Translations under genes and position numbers: made by a program
The notes under the pieces: generated by a model
Seen by the model: the letters and a program-made list of their open reading frames with translations, nothing else
Database searches by the model: none
What the model was told of the DNA's origin: nothing
Origin: Glaciecola sp. XM2
Lineage (GTDB): Bacteria > Pseudomonadota > Gammaproteobacteria > Enterobacterales > Alteromonadaceae
Assembly: GCF_018595715.1 (NCBI RefSeq)
Contig: NZ_JAHEOJ010000017.1
Location: 25,553-89,552, forward strand
DNA length: 64,000 nucleotides
Reading direction: 5' to 3'
Part shown: positions 8,178 through 17,854 of the stretch, piece by piece
How the letters are laid out: each line of letters starts with the position of its first letter
Numbering within the stretch: position 1 is the first letter of the stretch

Positions 8178-9248
8178 CTACAGCGTTCCTTTCGAACTTG
8201 GCATCGCATCACCCTGCTTGCTTATGGCTTGACGTAGGGCACGTCCAAACACCTTAAACAAACTTTCTACCTGATGGTGTGCGTTACCCTCAGTGGTCGA
8301 TAAATGCAGAGACAGTCCCATAGATTGCGCAATGGAATAGAAAAAGTGAGGCACCATTTCAGTGGCCATCTCGCCTACTGCATCGCGACTAAACTCACCC
8401 TCAAATTTTAGATGAGGGCGGTTCGAAATGTCCATCAGGCATTCGGCTCTGCACTCATCCATAGGCAGTGCGAAACCAAAACGTGCAATGCCGCGCTTGT
8501 CACCCAATGCTTTTTTCAATGCTTCGCCAAGGGCAAGGGCGGTGTCTTCAACGCTGTGGTGATCATCGATATGCAAATCGCCATTCACTTGCAGATTGAG
8601 GTAAAAGCCGCCGTGCGTGGCAATCTGGTCGAGCATGTGGTCAAAAAAGCCAATGCCGGTGCTGATATCCGACTTCTCTTTACTGTCGAGATTCACCTCA
8701 ACCAAAATATCGGTTTCAGACGTTTTGCGTTCAACGCGAGCCACTCGTGGGCGCGTAGTCAACTGCGTAACAATGGTGTCCCAGTTGTTGCTCGTAGGAT
8801 TGTATAAAATGCCGGTAATGCCCATATTCTCGGCTAATTGTACGTCGGTTTGTCTATCACCGATAACAAATGAGCGAGCAAAATCAACTTTGCCTTGTTG
8901 CAAGTAGTCTTTGACCAAGCCTAAGTTAGGCTTGCGGCAGCTGCAGTTTTCATGGTCAAAATGAGGACAAATCAATACATCATCAAAATGTATGCCTTGA
9001 CTGGTAAAGACCGACATCATCGCATTGTGCGGAGCGTCAAAGTCAGCCTGAGGAAAGCTATCGGTGCCCAAGCCATCTTGGTTAGATACCATGACTAAGC
9101 GAAACCCAGCGTGCTGAAGACTGAGCAGCGCGGGGATGACATTTGGCTCAAAGACCAGCTTCTCTAAGCTGTCTAATTGTTTATCTACTGGCGGCTCTTC
9201 TACGAGGGTACCATCACGGTCGATAAATAAAATGGCTTGCTGACTCAT
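8178..9248 (-). CDS. hisB: Bifunctional histidinol-phosphatase / imidazoleglycerol-phosphate dehydratase
   Basis: 356-aa fusion typical of Gammaproteobacteria. Residues 1-165 are a HAD phosphatase with D10 and D12 in [13 protein letters not shown] and a zinc loop [11 protein letters not shown]; residues 167-356 are the dehydratase with the metal-binding [15 protein letters not shown] and [17 protein letters not shown] motifs. The dehydratase acts after HisHF, the phosphatase after HisC. Overlaps hisC by four bases. Confidence 0.98.
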   Translation of the reverse strand: MSQQAILFIDRDGTLVEEPPVDKQLDSLEKLVFEPNVIPALLSLQHAGFRLVMVSNQDGLGTDSFPQADFDAPHNAMMSVFTSQGIHFDDVLICPHFDHENCSCRKPNLGLVKDYLQQGKVDFARSFVIGDRQTDVQLAENMGITGILYNPTSNNWDTIVTQLTTRPRVARVERKTSETDILVEVNLDSKEKSDISTGIGFFDHMLDQIATHGGFYLNLQVNGDLHIDDHHSVEDTALALGEALKKALGDKRGIARFGFALPMDECRAECLMDISNRPHLKFEGEFSRDAVGEMATEMVPHFFYSIAQSMGLSLHLSTTEGNAHHQVESLFKVFGRALRQAISKQGDAMPSSKGTL

Positions 9249-10354
9249 GATGCATTCCTTACTGCTGCTTGGTCGAAAAAGCGTTGAATTAGGCTAAGAA
9301 GCTTCGTGTTTTCAGCGTCGCTTCCTACGGTAATACGCAAACAATTTTGTAAATTTAGCTGTTTACTTTGGTCGCGAATGATTACGCCATTTTCGACCAA
9401 AAAGCGCATAAGTTGTGGGTTTTCGTCACTTTTGAATAAGACAAAATTGGCTTTGGCGTCACCCACTAATGTGATGTTAGGGATGTTGGCAAGCTCACTT
9501 TTTATGCGTTCGATGCCTGTTTGCAAAGAGGCAACTCGCTCTCGCATCACAATAACTCCATTTTCGCTTAGCGCTACACTAGCAACTTGAGCAACCGGCG
9601 CCGGAACTGGGTAGGGCGCAATCACCTTCAAGAGGGTGGTACAAATCTCCGCGCTACTTAAGGCAAACCCGCAGCGTATTCCCGCTAATGCAAAAGCTTT
9701 TGATAGGGTGCGTAAAATAAGCAAATTATCGTATTGCTGAAGCAATTGCGTTTGTTCGGCGTCGCTATCAAATTCTACATAGGCTTCATCTAGCACCACC
9801 AGCGCTTTATCTTTGTACATGTTTAGTACAGCGATGATATCAGCTTGGGCAAGGCGAGTACCGGTAGGGTTATTTGGCGAACATAAAAACACAACATTGA
9901 CCTTGCCGACATATGTTTCTATGGTTGCCAGATCTAAGGAGAAATCTTGATTTAATGGCGCTCTCTCTACACCCACGTTAAAGGTCTGTGCACTAATAGC
10001 GTACATGCCATAGGTAGGAGGGCAAACAAGCACGCTGCTTTTTCCAGGCTCACAGAAGGCGCGAATGACTAACTCAATACCTTCATCAGCACCGCGAGTT
10101 GCGACAATTTGCTGTTTGCTTAAGCCGCTATATTTCGCATAAGCACCAATCACTTCAAGTGGCTGGCAATCAGGGTAGCGATTAAACAAGGTGCTATCGA
10201 TTTGATAATCTTGCGCGCTTGGGGCTTCATTGGCGTTCAGCCATACCTGTCCAGCACTTTGATTTTGTTCAGATGAAAACAAGCGGCGCGCAGACTCATA
10301 TGGCGTTAATGCTAAAACATGATCATTGGTAATGTTCTCGAGCCACTTACTCAT
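9245..10354 (-). CDS. hisC: Histidinol-phosphate aminotransferase
   Basis: PLP-dependent class I/II aminotransferase of 369 aa that transfers the amino group of glutamate to imidazole acetol phosphate. K219 in [16 protein letters not shown] is the Schiff-base lysine; SPNNPTGT (159-166) and VLDEAYVEF (187-195) are cofactor contacts. Overlaps hisD by 8 nt and hisB by 4 nt. Confidence 0.98.
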   Translation of the reverse strand: MSKWLENITNDHVLALTPYESARRLFSSEQNQSAGQVWLNANEAPSAQDYQIDSTLFNRYPDCQPLEVIGAYAKYSGLSKQQIVATRGADEGIELVIRAFCEPGKSSVLVCPPTYGMYAISAQTFNVGVERAPLNQDFSLDLATIETYVGKVNVVFLCSPNNPTGTRLAQADIIAVLNMYKDKALVVLDEAYVEFDSDAEQTQLLQQYDNLLILRTLSKAFALAGIRCGFALSSAEICTTLLKVIAPYPVPAPVAQVASVALSENGVIVMRERVASLQTGIERIKSELANIPNITLVGDAKANFVLFKSDENPQLMRFLVENGVIIRDQSKQLNLQNCLRITVGSDAENTKLLSLIQRFFDQAAVRNAS

Positions 10355-11666
10355 CGGTAGACTCCAACTCTGCGAGTCTCAATGCCACGGCTTGCCTGTG
10401 GGCATCGAGTCCTTCAGCCTCAGCTAAATCCATAATTGCAGGACCAATGTTTTGAATGCCTTGTGCGCTTAGCTCCTGCACGGTGTATCGACGCATAAAG
10501 TCAAGAAGGCCTAAACTGGAATAATTCTTCGCGTAGCCATAGGTGGGCAGTACGTGATTAGTGCCACTGGCATAGTCGCCTGCTGATTCGGGTGAATATT
10601 TACCTAAAAAGATGCTGCCTGCATTGGCAAGCTCAGGCAGTAAGGCCCTTGCGTTTTGTGTTTGTACAATCAAGTGCTCTGCGGCATAGGCGTTAGTCAC
10701 GCGAATCGCTTCGGCCATATCAGTGGTTAATATAAAACGACTGTTTTCAATCGCTTGCTGAGCAATGTCTTTGCGTGAAAGCTGCGCTAATTGATGTAGA
10801 ATTTGTTGTTGAGTGGCTTTGATTAAGGCTTCACTATCACTCACCAATACCGCTTGAGAGTCAGGACCATGCTCAGCTTGTGAAAGAAGATCTGATGCGA
10901 CAAACGATGGATTTGCATCGGCATCTGCCAAAACGAGTACCTCTGAAGGACCTGCTGGCATGTCGATTGCCGCACCGTCTACGCGCTGACTGACCTGCTG
11001 TTTCGCTTCGGTCACAAAACTGTTACCGGGGCCGTAAATTTTATCAACTTTAGGAATGCTTTGCGTACCAAAAGCCATCGCCGCTATCGCTTGCGCGCCG
11101 CCGCATAAATACACATGTTCAATGCCGCACTTACTGGCAGCATATAAAATTTCGGGAGCAACAGTACCGCTTGCTGATGGCGGTGTGCATAAAATAGGTA
11201 ACTCACACTTGGCCACTTGAGCACACACACCGAGCATTAAAACGGTTGATGGTAAAGGAGCGCTGCCACCAGGGATATACAAGCCTACTCGAGAGATCGG
11301 TGCATGCTTTTGTTCACAAACCACGCCAGGCTGCGTCTCAATGCGAATGTCGCTGGGCATTTGTGCTTCATGAAAGCGACGAATGTTGCTATAAGCAAGG
11401 TCAATGGCGGCTTTTACTTTATCGCTAATATTGCGTTGTGCTTGCGCAATTTGCTCAACCGGTAATCGCAGTGAGCTTAAGTCAGCGCCATCAAATTCCT
11501 TGGTATACGCTAAAACCGCATCGTCTTTGTCGCTCAGCACCTTATGGATAATGGTACTGACGGTTTCTTTAAGCAGTTTATTATCTTTTAAAGCCGGGCG
11601 GGAGAGCGCAGTGCTTTGTTCTTCTGCGCTTATATCAGCCCATTTAATCATCGACCCTATACTCAT
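10347..11666 (-). CDS. hisD: Histidinol dehydrogenase
   Basis: Zinc-dependent NAD+ oxidoreductase (439 aa) doing the last two steps, histidinol to histidine. Recognisable segments: GLYIPGGSAPLPSTVLM, KVDKIYGPGNSFVTEAK, IDMPAGPSEVLV, LLSQAEHGPDSQAVLV (zinc-ligand region) and HVLPTYGYAKNYSSLGL. Two-base gap to hisG, 8-nt overlap with hisC. Confidence 0.98.
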   Translation of the reverse strand: MSIGSMIKWADISAEEQSTALSRPALKDNKLLKETVSTIIHKVLSDKDDAVLAYTKEFDGADLSSLRLPVEQIAQAQRNISDKVKAAIDLAYSNIRRFHEAQMPSDIRIETQPGVVCEQKHAPISRVGLYIPGGSAPLPSTVLMLGVCAQVAKCELPILCTPPSASGTVAPEILYAASKCGIEHVYLCGGAQAIAAMAFGTQSIPKVDKIYGPGNSFVTEAKQQVSQRVDGAAIDMPAGPSEVLVLADADANPSFVASDLLSQAEHGPDSQAVLVSDSEALIKATQQQILHQLAQLSRKDIAQQAIENSRFILTTDMAEAIRVTNAYAAEHLIVQTQNARALLPELANAGSIFLGKYSPESAGDYASGTNHVLPTYGYAKNYSSLGLLDFMRRYTVQELSAQGIQNIGPAIMDLAEAEGLDAHRQAVALRLAELESTDE

Positions 11667-11668
11667 AT

Positions 11669-12568
11669 TTACTCCATCATTTTTTCAATGGGTAGCACTA
11701 ATATTGAGCTACAGCCAAGTGCTTTGAGTTTTTCCATGGTTTCCCAAAACAATGTTTCAGAACTCACAACATGAATGGCAACACGCCCGTCAACACCTGA
11801 CAATGGTAATACGGTGGGGTTTTCAGCACCGGGCAGCAGGCTTTTGACTTGCTCTAAATACTCGGTAGGCGCATGCAACATGATGTATTTGCTTTCTTTT
11901 GCCTGCATTACACCATCTATTCTTGGAAGAAGGCGGCTTACTAACGCTTGTTTTTCTTCCGTTAATGGCTCACTTTTTTGGATGAAAACGGCCTTTGACT
12001 CAAATACTACGTCTTCTTCTCTAAGGCCGTTTGCTTCAAGTGTTGCACCTGTGGACACAAGATCGCAGATGGCATCAGCAACGCCAGCACGTGGTGCTAC
12101 TTCAACTGAGCCTGTGAGCATAACCGCTTGTGCTTGAATGTTTTTCTCAGCAAAGAAGCGTTCCAGCAAAAATGGATAAGTAGTGGCGACTTTTTTACCT
12201 TCAAGCGATGCGATTGAGGAGTAAGGCATTTCACTAGGTACGGCGATAGAAAGTCTACAGCCACCATAGTCCATGCGACGTAGTGTTTTGTATTCATAGT
12301 TTTTGTTTGCGGCTTTGCGCTCGAGCATTTTTTCTTCAAGCTCGTTCTCGCCGATAAAGCCCAAATCCACTACGCCATCCATTACCAAGCCTGGGATGTC
12401 GTCATCGCGTACGCGCAATAAATCAATAGGCTGATTAGTAGAATGAGCAATTAATAGGCGGTCGCGAATTTGAAGTTTAATGCCAATGGCTTTTAGCATA
12501 GCGATGCTGTCATCACTTAAACGTCCAGATTTTTGAACGGCTATTCTAAGTCTGTTGCTGTTGCTCAT
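11669..12568 (-). CDS. hisG: ATP phosphoribosyltransferase, long form
   Basis: First enzyme and feedback point of histidine synthesis, joining ATP and PRPP. 299 aa is the long, hexameric form with a C-terminal ACT-like regulatory domain (about 225-299), so no HisZ partner is needed. The PRPP-binding loop [14 protein letters not shown] (about residue 170) and the N-terminal [12 protein letters not shown] are conserved. It is the first structural gene behind the leader peptide and attenuator. Confidence 0.98.
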   Translation of the reverse strand: MSNSNRLRIAVQKSGRLSDDSIAMLKAIGIKLQIRDRLLIAHSTNQPIDLLRVRDDDIPGLVMDGVVDLGFIGENELEEKMLERKAANKNYEYKTLRRMDYGGCRLSIAVPSEMPYSSIASLEGKKVATTYPFLLERFFAEKNIQAQAVMLTGSVEVAPRAGVADAICDLVSTGATLEANGLREEDVVFESKAVFIQKSEPLTEEKQALVSRLLPRIDGVMQAKESKYIMLHAPTEYLEQVKSLLPGAENPTVLPLSGVDGRVAIHVVSSETLFWETMEKLKALGCSSILVLPIEKMME

Positions 12569-12645
12569 TTGTTATCCCTTAAGTGTTTCATTCATATCAA
12601 TCAAAGCAGGATGAAAGTTGTTTGAAGGTTTTGCATTTTTACAAA

Positions 12646-12742
12646 GGAAAAACCCCCGAAAGTTTCCTTCCGAGGGCTTCAAATTTCTACATTCGCCGAC
12701 CCGGAAGGCATACAACCCTCCAGGCACATACCTGAAAGGTTA
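12646..12742 (-). terminator. his operon attenuator (pause hairpin, antiterminator, terminator)
   Basis: On the minus strand the leader holds all the parts of an amino-acid attenuator. Terminator: CCCTCGGAAG (12676-12667), loop GAAA, CTTTCGGGGG (12662-12653), then TTTTT. Alternative antiterminator: CCTTCCGG around 12708-12701 can pair with CGGAAGG of the terminator arm. Pause hairpin: AACCTTTCAGG with CCTGGAGGGTT just after the leader peptide stop. Ribosome stalling on the His codons would favour the antiterminator. Pairings were found by eye. Confidence 0.92.
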
Positions 12743-12784
12743 TGTGTTGTGATGGTGATGATGAATGAAATTTGTATTGTTCAT
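12740..12784 (-). CDS. hisL: his operon leader peptide
   Basis: A 14-residue peptide MNNTNFIHHHHHNT with five consecutive histidine codons, ending at TAA 12740. It precedes the attenuator and hisG, exactly as HisL does in enterobacteria (which has seven His). When charged tRNA-His is scarce the ribosome stalls in the His run and the downstream terminator is not formed. There is no strong Shine-Dalgarno sequence before the ATG. Confidence 0.95.
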   Translation of the reverse strand: MNNTNFIHHHHHNT

Positions 12785-12810
12785 AAATGGTCCGGCGCTT
12801 TGATGACGCG

Positions 12811-12839
12811 ATAGTATATAAACCACGGCGTATAATCAA
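12811..12839 (-). promoter_or_regulatory. Likely sigma70 promoter of the his operon
   Basis: TTGATT at 12839-12834 with TACTAT at 12816-12811 (17-base spacer), or TATACT at 12818-12813 (15-base spacer). Transcription would start around 12803, about 20 bases upstream of the leader peptide ATG, the right geometry for an attenuated leader. Confidence 0.55.
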
Positions 12840-12924
12840 TAGTTAGGGCTGAATAACTTATAACATAGTGGTGTTTTGGGGCATCGTGAATCACCACACT
12901 TTGTAAGCAAATGTTAAGAGGTAA

Positions 12925-12953
12925 TTGCAATATGCTAATATAGCCGCCATATT
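12925..12953 (+). promoter_or_regulatory. Putative sigma70 promoter for the 13.06-kb gene pair
   Basis: TTGCAA (12925-12930), 17-base spacer, CATATT (12948-12953). A start near 12960 would place the inverted repeat at 12957 at the very 5' end of the transcript. It is divergent from the his promoter about 90 bases away. Confidence 0.45.
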
Positions 12954-12956
12954 GAA

Positions 12957-13011
12957 GAGGTCTTGTGCAGCTGCGCAAAACATGCAAGTAGACTTCGCGC
13001 AAGAAGACCTC
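12957..13011 (+). promoter_or_regulatory. Inverted repeat / possible structured leader
   Basis: GAGGTCTT (12957-12964) and AAGACCTC (13004-13011) are perfect inverted copies enclosing about 39 bases. Inside lies the start of a 20-codon frame (12982-13044) that ends 12 bases before the chosen start of the next gene. It could be a 5' UTR stem-loop or leader; no known RNA family was recognised. Confidence 0.4.
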
Positions 13012-13056
13012 AAGGTCGAGCGAGGCAACGCCCAGAGGGTTTAACATGAGGTGCGA

Positions 13057-13287
13057 GTGAACAATCCATTTAAAACGCTCAATCAAAAAGCAAAACGAGC
13101 CATTAGAGATAAAGCGATACAGCGTGCTAAGACGCGAATTGTATTGCTGCAAAAAAAGCCTGAAGACTTCGAGCCAGATGAGCTTGAAGTAATTGTGCAG
13201 GAGGAAGAAAGTAAGATTTATTCTGCGATTAAAGAAAAAGGCTTGTTGGCGGTGCTTGCAGTGCTCGGCTTGAATATTTTTGGATAG
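13057..13287 (+). CDS. Small protein of unknown function with C-terminal hydrophobic segment
   Basis: About 76 aa: a basic N-terminus (NPFKTLNQKAKRAIRDKAIQRAK), an acidic middle (EDFEPDELEVIVQEEESK) and a hydrophobic end (GLLAVLAVLGLNIFG). GTG 13057 is preferred because GAGG lies five bases upstream; GTG 13051 two codons earlier is possible. The amphipathic charge pattern and the coupling to the next gene (2-base gap) support a real gene. I do not recognise the family. It may be peripheral to the membrane, perhaps acting with the membrane protein encoded next. Confidence 0.7.
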   Translation: MNNPFKTLNQKAKRAIRDKAIQRAKTRIVLLQKKPEDFEPDELEVIVQEEESKIYSAIKEKGLLAVLAVLGLNIFG

Positions 13288-13289
13288 TT

Positions 13290-13757
13290 ATGAATAAACT
13301 GATAAACATCATCTTGTCTGGGTTACTGTGGCGCCGCTATAAGTTTTTATTGGTGAGCTTGCTTGTGTTGATTGTTTTTATTTTTCTAAGTGGTCAACTG
13401 CACCAAGATTATTTAAGTTACGCACAAAGCACCGACTCGGTGAGTGTGGGTTGGTCTTTTGCAATCAAATGGTTATCTTGGCTAGTCGCGGTTGTTGTGT
13501 TTTTTGCGTTGAACAATTGGCACAACAATAAGAAACAAGCGCAAGTGGATGTGAAGGATAATAACTCAACCTTGCAACGCATCTTAAGTTGGAAAAAAGC
13601 GCATCCAGAGGAGGAGCAAAATAAGCGTGAGCGCAACCCATCTGATGAGCAAGTAGATAGAAGTGATGACCCCTTTGCGCACCTGCGTGAAAAAGACAAG
13701 CTGAGAACATACGCCGATATCATCATTGATAAAAAACCCTCAAAGCCCAAGCAATGA
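13290..13757 (+). CDS. Unknown membrane protein with charged C-terminal tail
   Basis: 155 aa with two transmembrane helices (about residues 18-34 and 57-75) and a long hydrophilic, highly charged cytoplasmic-type tail (about 78-155; EEEQNKRERNPSDEQ, DDPFAHLREKDKLR). ATG follows the stop of the upstream small gene by two bases, so the two form an operon. No family recognised. The positive charge before helix 1 (WRRYK) fits a cytoplasmic N-terminus. Confidence 0.75.
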   Translation: MNKLINIILSGLLWRRYKFLLVSLLVLIVFIFLSGQLHQDYLSYAQSTDSVSVGWSFAIKWLSWLVAVVVFFALNNWHNNKKQAQVDVKDNNSTLQRILSWKKAHPEEEQNKRERNPSDEQVDRSDDPFAHLREKDKLRTYADIIIDKKPSKPKQ

Positions 13758-13792
13758 GCAACCTTTCGCTTACTTTATAAGCTTAGCGCTGA

Positions 13793-15517
13793 TCAGAAGT
13801 AAACGATATTTAGCAGGGTAAGCACCACACTTGAATAGAGCACAGATATGGGCAGTCCCATTTTTATAAAGTGAGAAAATTTGTACTCTGACGCACTAAA
13901 AACAAGCAAGTTAGTTTGATATCCATAAGGTGAGATAAAGCTCGCGCTGGCAGCAAATGCGACTGCGAGGGCAAAAGGCATCACCGGCAGGTTCATAGCT
14001 ATCACCATGCCATAAGCAAACGGGAACATCAGTGCCGCTGCCGCATTGTTGGTGACAAACTCAGTAAGCAGAACAGTCAACAAATAGACGCTGATAAGGG
14101 CATAAATCGGGTGCATTTGCACGAGGGTAGGGCTAATGGACTCAGTTAAGTGGCTTATCACTCCTGAGTTTTCTAGAGCAGCAGCAAGAGATAAGGCGCC
14201 AATGATCACAATCATCAAGTTAAGCGGAATACTGCGTTTGATATCGGCTAGGGACGACACGTTTGCCAGCACTAATGCAGCAGTCAAGAATAAAAGCCCC
14301 ACCGCAAGAGGAACAAGCGACATTGCCGCTAAGACAATCGTGCCAAGAAACCCTGCTAGGGTGAAATACTCTTGCCAAGGTTTAAGCTTGCGCGTCATCT
14401 TTTGTTCAGAGACAACAAAGAAGTTTTTCGAGATATTAGAACGCTGCTGAAAATCATTACCCGTAGCCAGGAGTAAGAAATCCCCAGCTTTAAGCTTCAA
14501 TTCTCCAATCTTGCCTGAAATAGACTCACCGTCTCGCCTAATGGCCACCACCGCTGCGTCAAACAGTGCACGAAAACCTACTTCTTTTAGTGTCTTGTTA
14601 ATAATGGGTGCGCGATTGGAAATGATCACTTCAGTGAGATTGTCGTGAAGCAGGCCATCGGCTTCAGCAAACATCGTTAAACCTTTTATGTGTTCAATAT
14701 TATCGAGCTTTTGTACATTACCTGTAAAAATCAATTTGTCGTCTTGCTGGATTGTAAAGTTGGGCGAGACAGGCGAAATCACCTTGTTTTGCCTGACCAC
14801 TTCAATCAAAAACAGTTCTGGCAAGTTACGCAGATGATTTTGCTCAACGGTTTTGCCAATCAGTTCGGAGTCAGCCTCAACGTCCGCCTCCAACAAGTAA
14901 CTAGCATAATTATCTTTAGCACCTTTTAGTTCGGGTAGAAGCGGGTGCATAAAAAACAATAAAACTCCACATAACAAGCCTGCCGTTAAGCCAAACAGCG
15001 TGAAGTCAAAAAAGGCAAAACCTGGATGCCCATGTTCAATCAAAAAACTGTCTACAATAAGATTGGTCGAGGTGCCGATGAGTGTGACTGTGCCACCTAG
15101 AATCGCCGCGTATGAAAGCGGGATTAATAATTTGGAGGGAGCATGCTGGGTATTTTGCTTGATTGGCCCTATTAAGCTTGCGACTACTGCGGTGTTATTT
15201 AAAAGGGCTGAAGAGCCAAATGTCACCGCAAACATCCGTATAAAGCTGCGCGTGTATGAGGCAGATATAATCGCTCTGCCTAGTCTCTTAACAAAGGCGG
15301 TTTTATCAATAGAGTGGCTGACTAATAGCAGTAAAATTAGCGTCACAAGGCCTAAGTTTGTCGCGTTTTTTAAAACGTTATCAAAGGTAATTTGTTGTGT
15401 GAGTAATAACACCAGTGTGCATGCGCCGAAGATGCCTGCAGGTCGACGATTCGTAAACACTAAGCTTGCGATAGTGAAGAAGAAAACGGCAACAACAATG
15501 AATTGGTCTACTAACAT
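13793..15517 (-). CDS. SLC13-family permease with two RCK_C (TrkA-C) domains, probable sulfate transporter
   Basis: 574-aa inner-membrane transporter: N-terminal membrane block (about 1-190), two cytoplasmic TrkA-C-like regulatory domains (about 200-285 and 290-370), then a second membrane block (about 385-574). This is the architecture of DASS/SLC13 anion:Na+ symporters of the sulfate-uptake type. The segments GTSTNLIVDSFL (N-terminal half) and TNNAAAALMFPF (C-terminal half) are the paired SNT-like motifs of the family. It follows cysN by 128 bases on the same strand, so sulfate is the likely substrate, by context only. Confidence 0.85.
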   Translation of the reverse strand: MLVDQFIVVAVFFFTIASLVFTNRRPAGIFGACTLVLLLTQQITFDNVLKNATNLGLVTLILLLLVSHSIDKTAFVKRLGRAIISASYTRSFIRMFAVTFGSSALLNNTAVVASLIGPIKQNTQHAPSKLLIPLSYAAILGGTVTLIGTSTNLIVDSFLIEHGHPGFAFFDFTLFGLTAGLLCGVLLFFMHPLLPELKGAKDNYASYLLEADVEADSELIGKTVEQNHLRNLPELFLIEVVRQNKVISPVSPNFTIQQDDKLIFTGNVQKLDNIEHIKGLTMFAEADGLLHDNLTEVIISNRAPIINKTLKEVGFRALFDAAVVAIRRDGESISGKIGELKLKAGDFLLLATGNDFQQRSNISKNFFVVSEQKMTRKLKPWQEYFTLAGFLGTIVLAAMSLVPLAVGLLFLTAALVLANVSSLADIKRSIPLNLMIVIIGALSLAAALENSGVISHLTESISPTLVQMHPIYALISVYLLTVLLTEFVTNNAAAALMFPFAYGMVIAMNLPVMPFALAVAFAASASFISPYGYQTNLLVFSASEYKFSHFIKMGLPISVLYSSVVLTLLNIVYF

Positions 15518-15645
15518 TTAGGCATAGCGTCGTTATTATTTGCGTTAAGACTAAGACCTATTGGTCAATTAGTCTAGGCGCATTTGGTCATGAGTTAGAA
15601 CAAAAAGGATGGGCATAAACATACCCATCTTTAAGATATGGCCTG

Positions 15646-17064
15646 TTATTTGAGCTGCGTAATATCTGCAGCACCCCAATGCGGGAAGTGTTTTCTGACA
15701 AGTGCATTAAACTCTAACTCAAATTCTGAGTATTTTGATGCGCTATAGGTCGACTCATTTTGAGCAATCACCATACCTGCACCCACCGTACCGTTTGTTA
15801 GTCGGTCAATCACAATAAACGCGCCTGTAGCTCGGTTATCGGTATACGCATCACAAGCGACGCTTTGCGTTAAGCGAATATCTACCACACCAATTTCATT
15901 GAGATTCAAGTGTAGCGCTTCGCTATGAGCCATGGTGTTAACGTCAATTTTATGATCAATATTGGCAATGCTGCCGCTTACTTGTTTAGTTGCAAACTTA
16001 AAGTTGTATTGCTTATTGGGGATCATGGCGTCTTCAGACATCCATACCATATGGCTTTTAAATAAATTACCGTGCAGAGGCATGCTGTTGGCCTTTACCA
16101 TCATGTCGCCACGAGAGATGTCTATTTCATCTTCAAGGGTAATGGTGACCGCGTTAGGGGCTTCACTTTCTGCTAAATCCCCGTCGAAAGTGGTGATGGT
16201 TTTTACTTTAGAGCGTTTACCAGAGGGCAAGACGGTGAGCTCTTCACCGACGCTTATGGCGCCAGATAAAATAGTGCCTGCAAACCCCCGAAAGTTCAGA
16301 TGAGGACGATTAACATATTGCACAGGAAACCTGAAATCTTCATCGTTTTGGTCGGTAATGGTAATACCTTCTAGCAGTTCCATAAGTAATTCGCCCTCAA
16401 ACCAAGGCGTTTTTTCACTGCGGTTGACCACGTTATCACCCTCTAGCGCCGACAGTGGCACAAAACGGATGTCGGGAATGTTTAATGCCTTCGCAAATTC
16501 TAGGTAGTCTTTTTTAATGGCTTTGTACACGTCTTCTTTGTAGTCCATTAAGTCCATTTTATTGACCGCGACGATGACGTGCTTAATGCCCAGTAAAGAC
16601 GCTAAAAAAGAATGACGTTTAGTTTGCGTTTTTACACCCGCTCTTGCATCAATTAAGATAATTGCCAGGTCGCACGTAGAGGCACCCGTAACCATATTTC
16701 TTGTATACTGCTCGTGTCCGGGTGTGTCGGCGATGATGAATTTACGTTTGTCGGTGCTAAAATAGCGATAAGCAACATCAATGGTGATGCCTTGCTCGCG
16801 TTCTGACTGCAGACCATCTACCAGCAGAGCCAAATCAACTTTCTCGCCAGTTGTCCCTACCTTTTTACTGTCTTGCGTGATAGCGGCGAGTTGATCTTCA
16901 TAAATCATTTTTGAATCATGTAACAAGCGGCCAATCAAAGTACTTTTGCCATCATCTACGCTACCGCAGGTTAAAAACCGAAGAAGGTCTTTTTTCTCGT
17001 GTTGCTCTAAATACTCAGTAATGTCGGTTTGCAAAAGTGTGGTCTCGTCGTTCATATCAGGCAA
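15646..17064 (-). CDS. cysN: Sulfate adenylyltransferase subunit 1 (GTPase)
   Basis: GTP-hydrolysing subunit of ATP sulfurylase, which activates sulfate to APS. 472 aa, EF-Tu-like: P-loop GSVDDGKST (34-42), DTPGHEQY switch II, and NKMD guanine specificity motif, followed by two beta-barrel domains. It lacks the APS-kinase fusion seen in NodQ/CysNC; a separate cysC is present. It overlaps cysQ by 8 nt. Its obligate partner CysD is not encoded next to it, where it would normally be. Confidence 0.96.
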   Translation of the reverse strand: MPDMNDETTLLQTDITEYLEQHEKKDLLRFLTCGSVDDGKSTLIGRLLHDSKMIYEDQLAAITQDSKKVGTTGEKVDLALLVDGLQSEREQGITIDVAYRYFSTDKRKFIIADTPGHEQYTRNMVTGASTCDLAIILIDARAGVKTQTKRHSFLASLLGIKHVIVAVNKMDLMDYKEDVYKAIKKDYLEFAKALNIPDIRFVPLSALEGDNVVNRSEKTPWFEGELLMELLEGITITDQNDEDFRFPVQYVNRPHLNFRGFAGTILSGAISVGEELTVLPSGKRSKVKTITTFDGDLAESEAPNAVTITLEDEIDISRGDMMVKANSMPLHGNLFKSHMVWMSEDAMIPNKQYNFKFATKQVSGSIANIDHKIDVNTMAHSEALHLNLNEIGVVDIRLTQSVACDAYTDNRATGAFIVIDRLTNGTVGAGMVIAQNESTYSASKYSEFELEFNALVRKHFPHWGAADITQLK

Positions 17065-17854
17065 TTACCATGAAAAAGGGGTTTAAAATTGAATCTTTTT
17101 GATTATATCGAAGTGGATGAGCGTCGGGGCTTAACGGGTCTTTGGTTTCCAGAACGGTTACCTTTCCCCCTGCAGCTAGCACAACAGCATGAGCTGCGGC
17201 TGTATCCCACTCACTGGTGGGGCCTACGCGCGGATACACATGGGCCGTGCCCTCTGCTACGCAGCATAACTTTAATGAGCTTCCCATGGCGATTAATTCG
17301 TTCTCGCCGCCAAGCGCAGAGAGTACAGTATTGATTTCTGGACTTTGATGTGAGCGGCTACCAACCACCTTCCACACATCCCCCTCTTTGTGCTTTTGCG
17401 TTTTAAGCACGCTACGCTTCCCATCATGAAGTTTGTAAGCTTCGTTATCCACCCATCCAACATAGGTCGATTTAAGCACCGGTGCATGCACTACACCGAG
17501 AGTGGGTTCGCCGTATTCAATAAGCGCAATATTGACGGTAAATTCACCGTTTTTCTTAATAAACTCTTTCGTACCATCTAGCGGGTCTACCAGCCAGTAT
17601 CGACTCCAAGATTTTCGCGTTTCCCAGCTTATATCAGCCGACTCTTCCGATAAAATGGGGATGTCAGTAATATTGGCAAGGCTTTCGATAATGTGTAAAT
17701 GCGCGGCTAAGTCAGCTTCTGTAAGTGGCGATGCATCATTTTTTTCATAAATGGCAAAATCCTTTTCGTAAATCTCAAGAATTTTATCGCCGGCTTCTTG
17801 GCTTATGCGAATAATTTCATCTACCAACGTTTGGTTGACTTCAAATATACTCAT
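17057..17854 (-). CDS. cysQ: 3'(2'),5'-bisphosphate nucleotidase
   Basis: Inositol monophosphatase-fold, Mg2+-dependent phosphatase that removes PAP, the by-product of sulfate reduction. 265 aa. Metal-binding motifs: [23 protein letters not shown] and [17 protein letters not shown]. It sits between cysC (4-nt ATGA overlap) and cysN (8-nt overlap), so the three are translationally coupled and act in one pathway. Confidence 0.96.
   Translation of the reverse strand: MSIFEVNQTLVDEIIRISQEAGDKILEIYEKDFAIYEKNDASPLTEADLAAHLHIIESLANITDIPILSEESADISWETRKSWSRYWLVDPLDGTKEFIKKNGEFTVNIALIEYGEPTLGVVHAPVLKSTYVGWVDNEAYKLHDGKRSVLKTQKHKEGDVWKVVGSRSHQSPEINTVLSALGGENELIAMGSSLKLCCVAEGTAHVYPRVGPTSEWDTAAAHAVVLAAGGKVTVLETKDPLSPDAHPLRYNQKDSILNPFFMVIA

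Noticed and set aside
12781..13152. 123-codon minus-strand frame across the his/13-kb divergent region
   Set aside because: It covers both promoters, the his leader and the start of the 13.06-kb gene; composition is not protein-like and there is no ribosome site.
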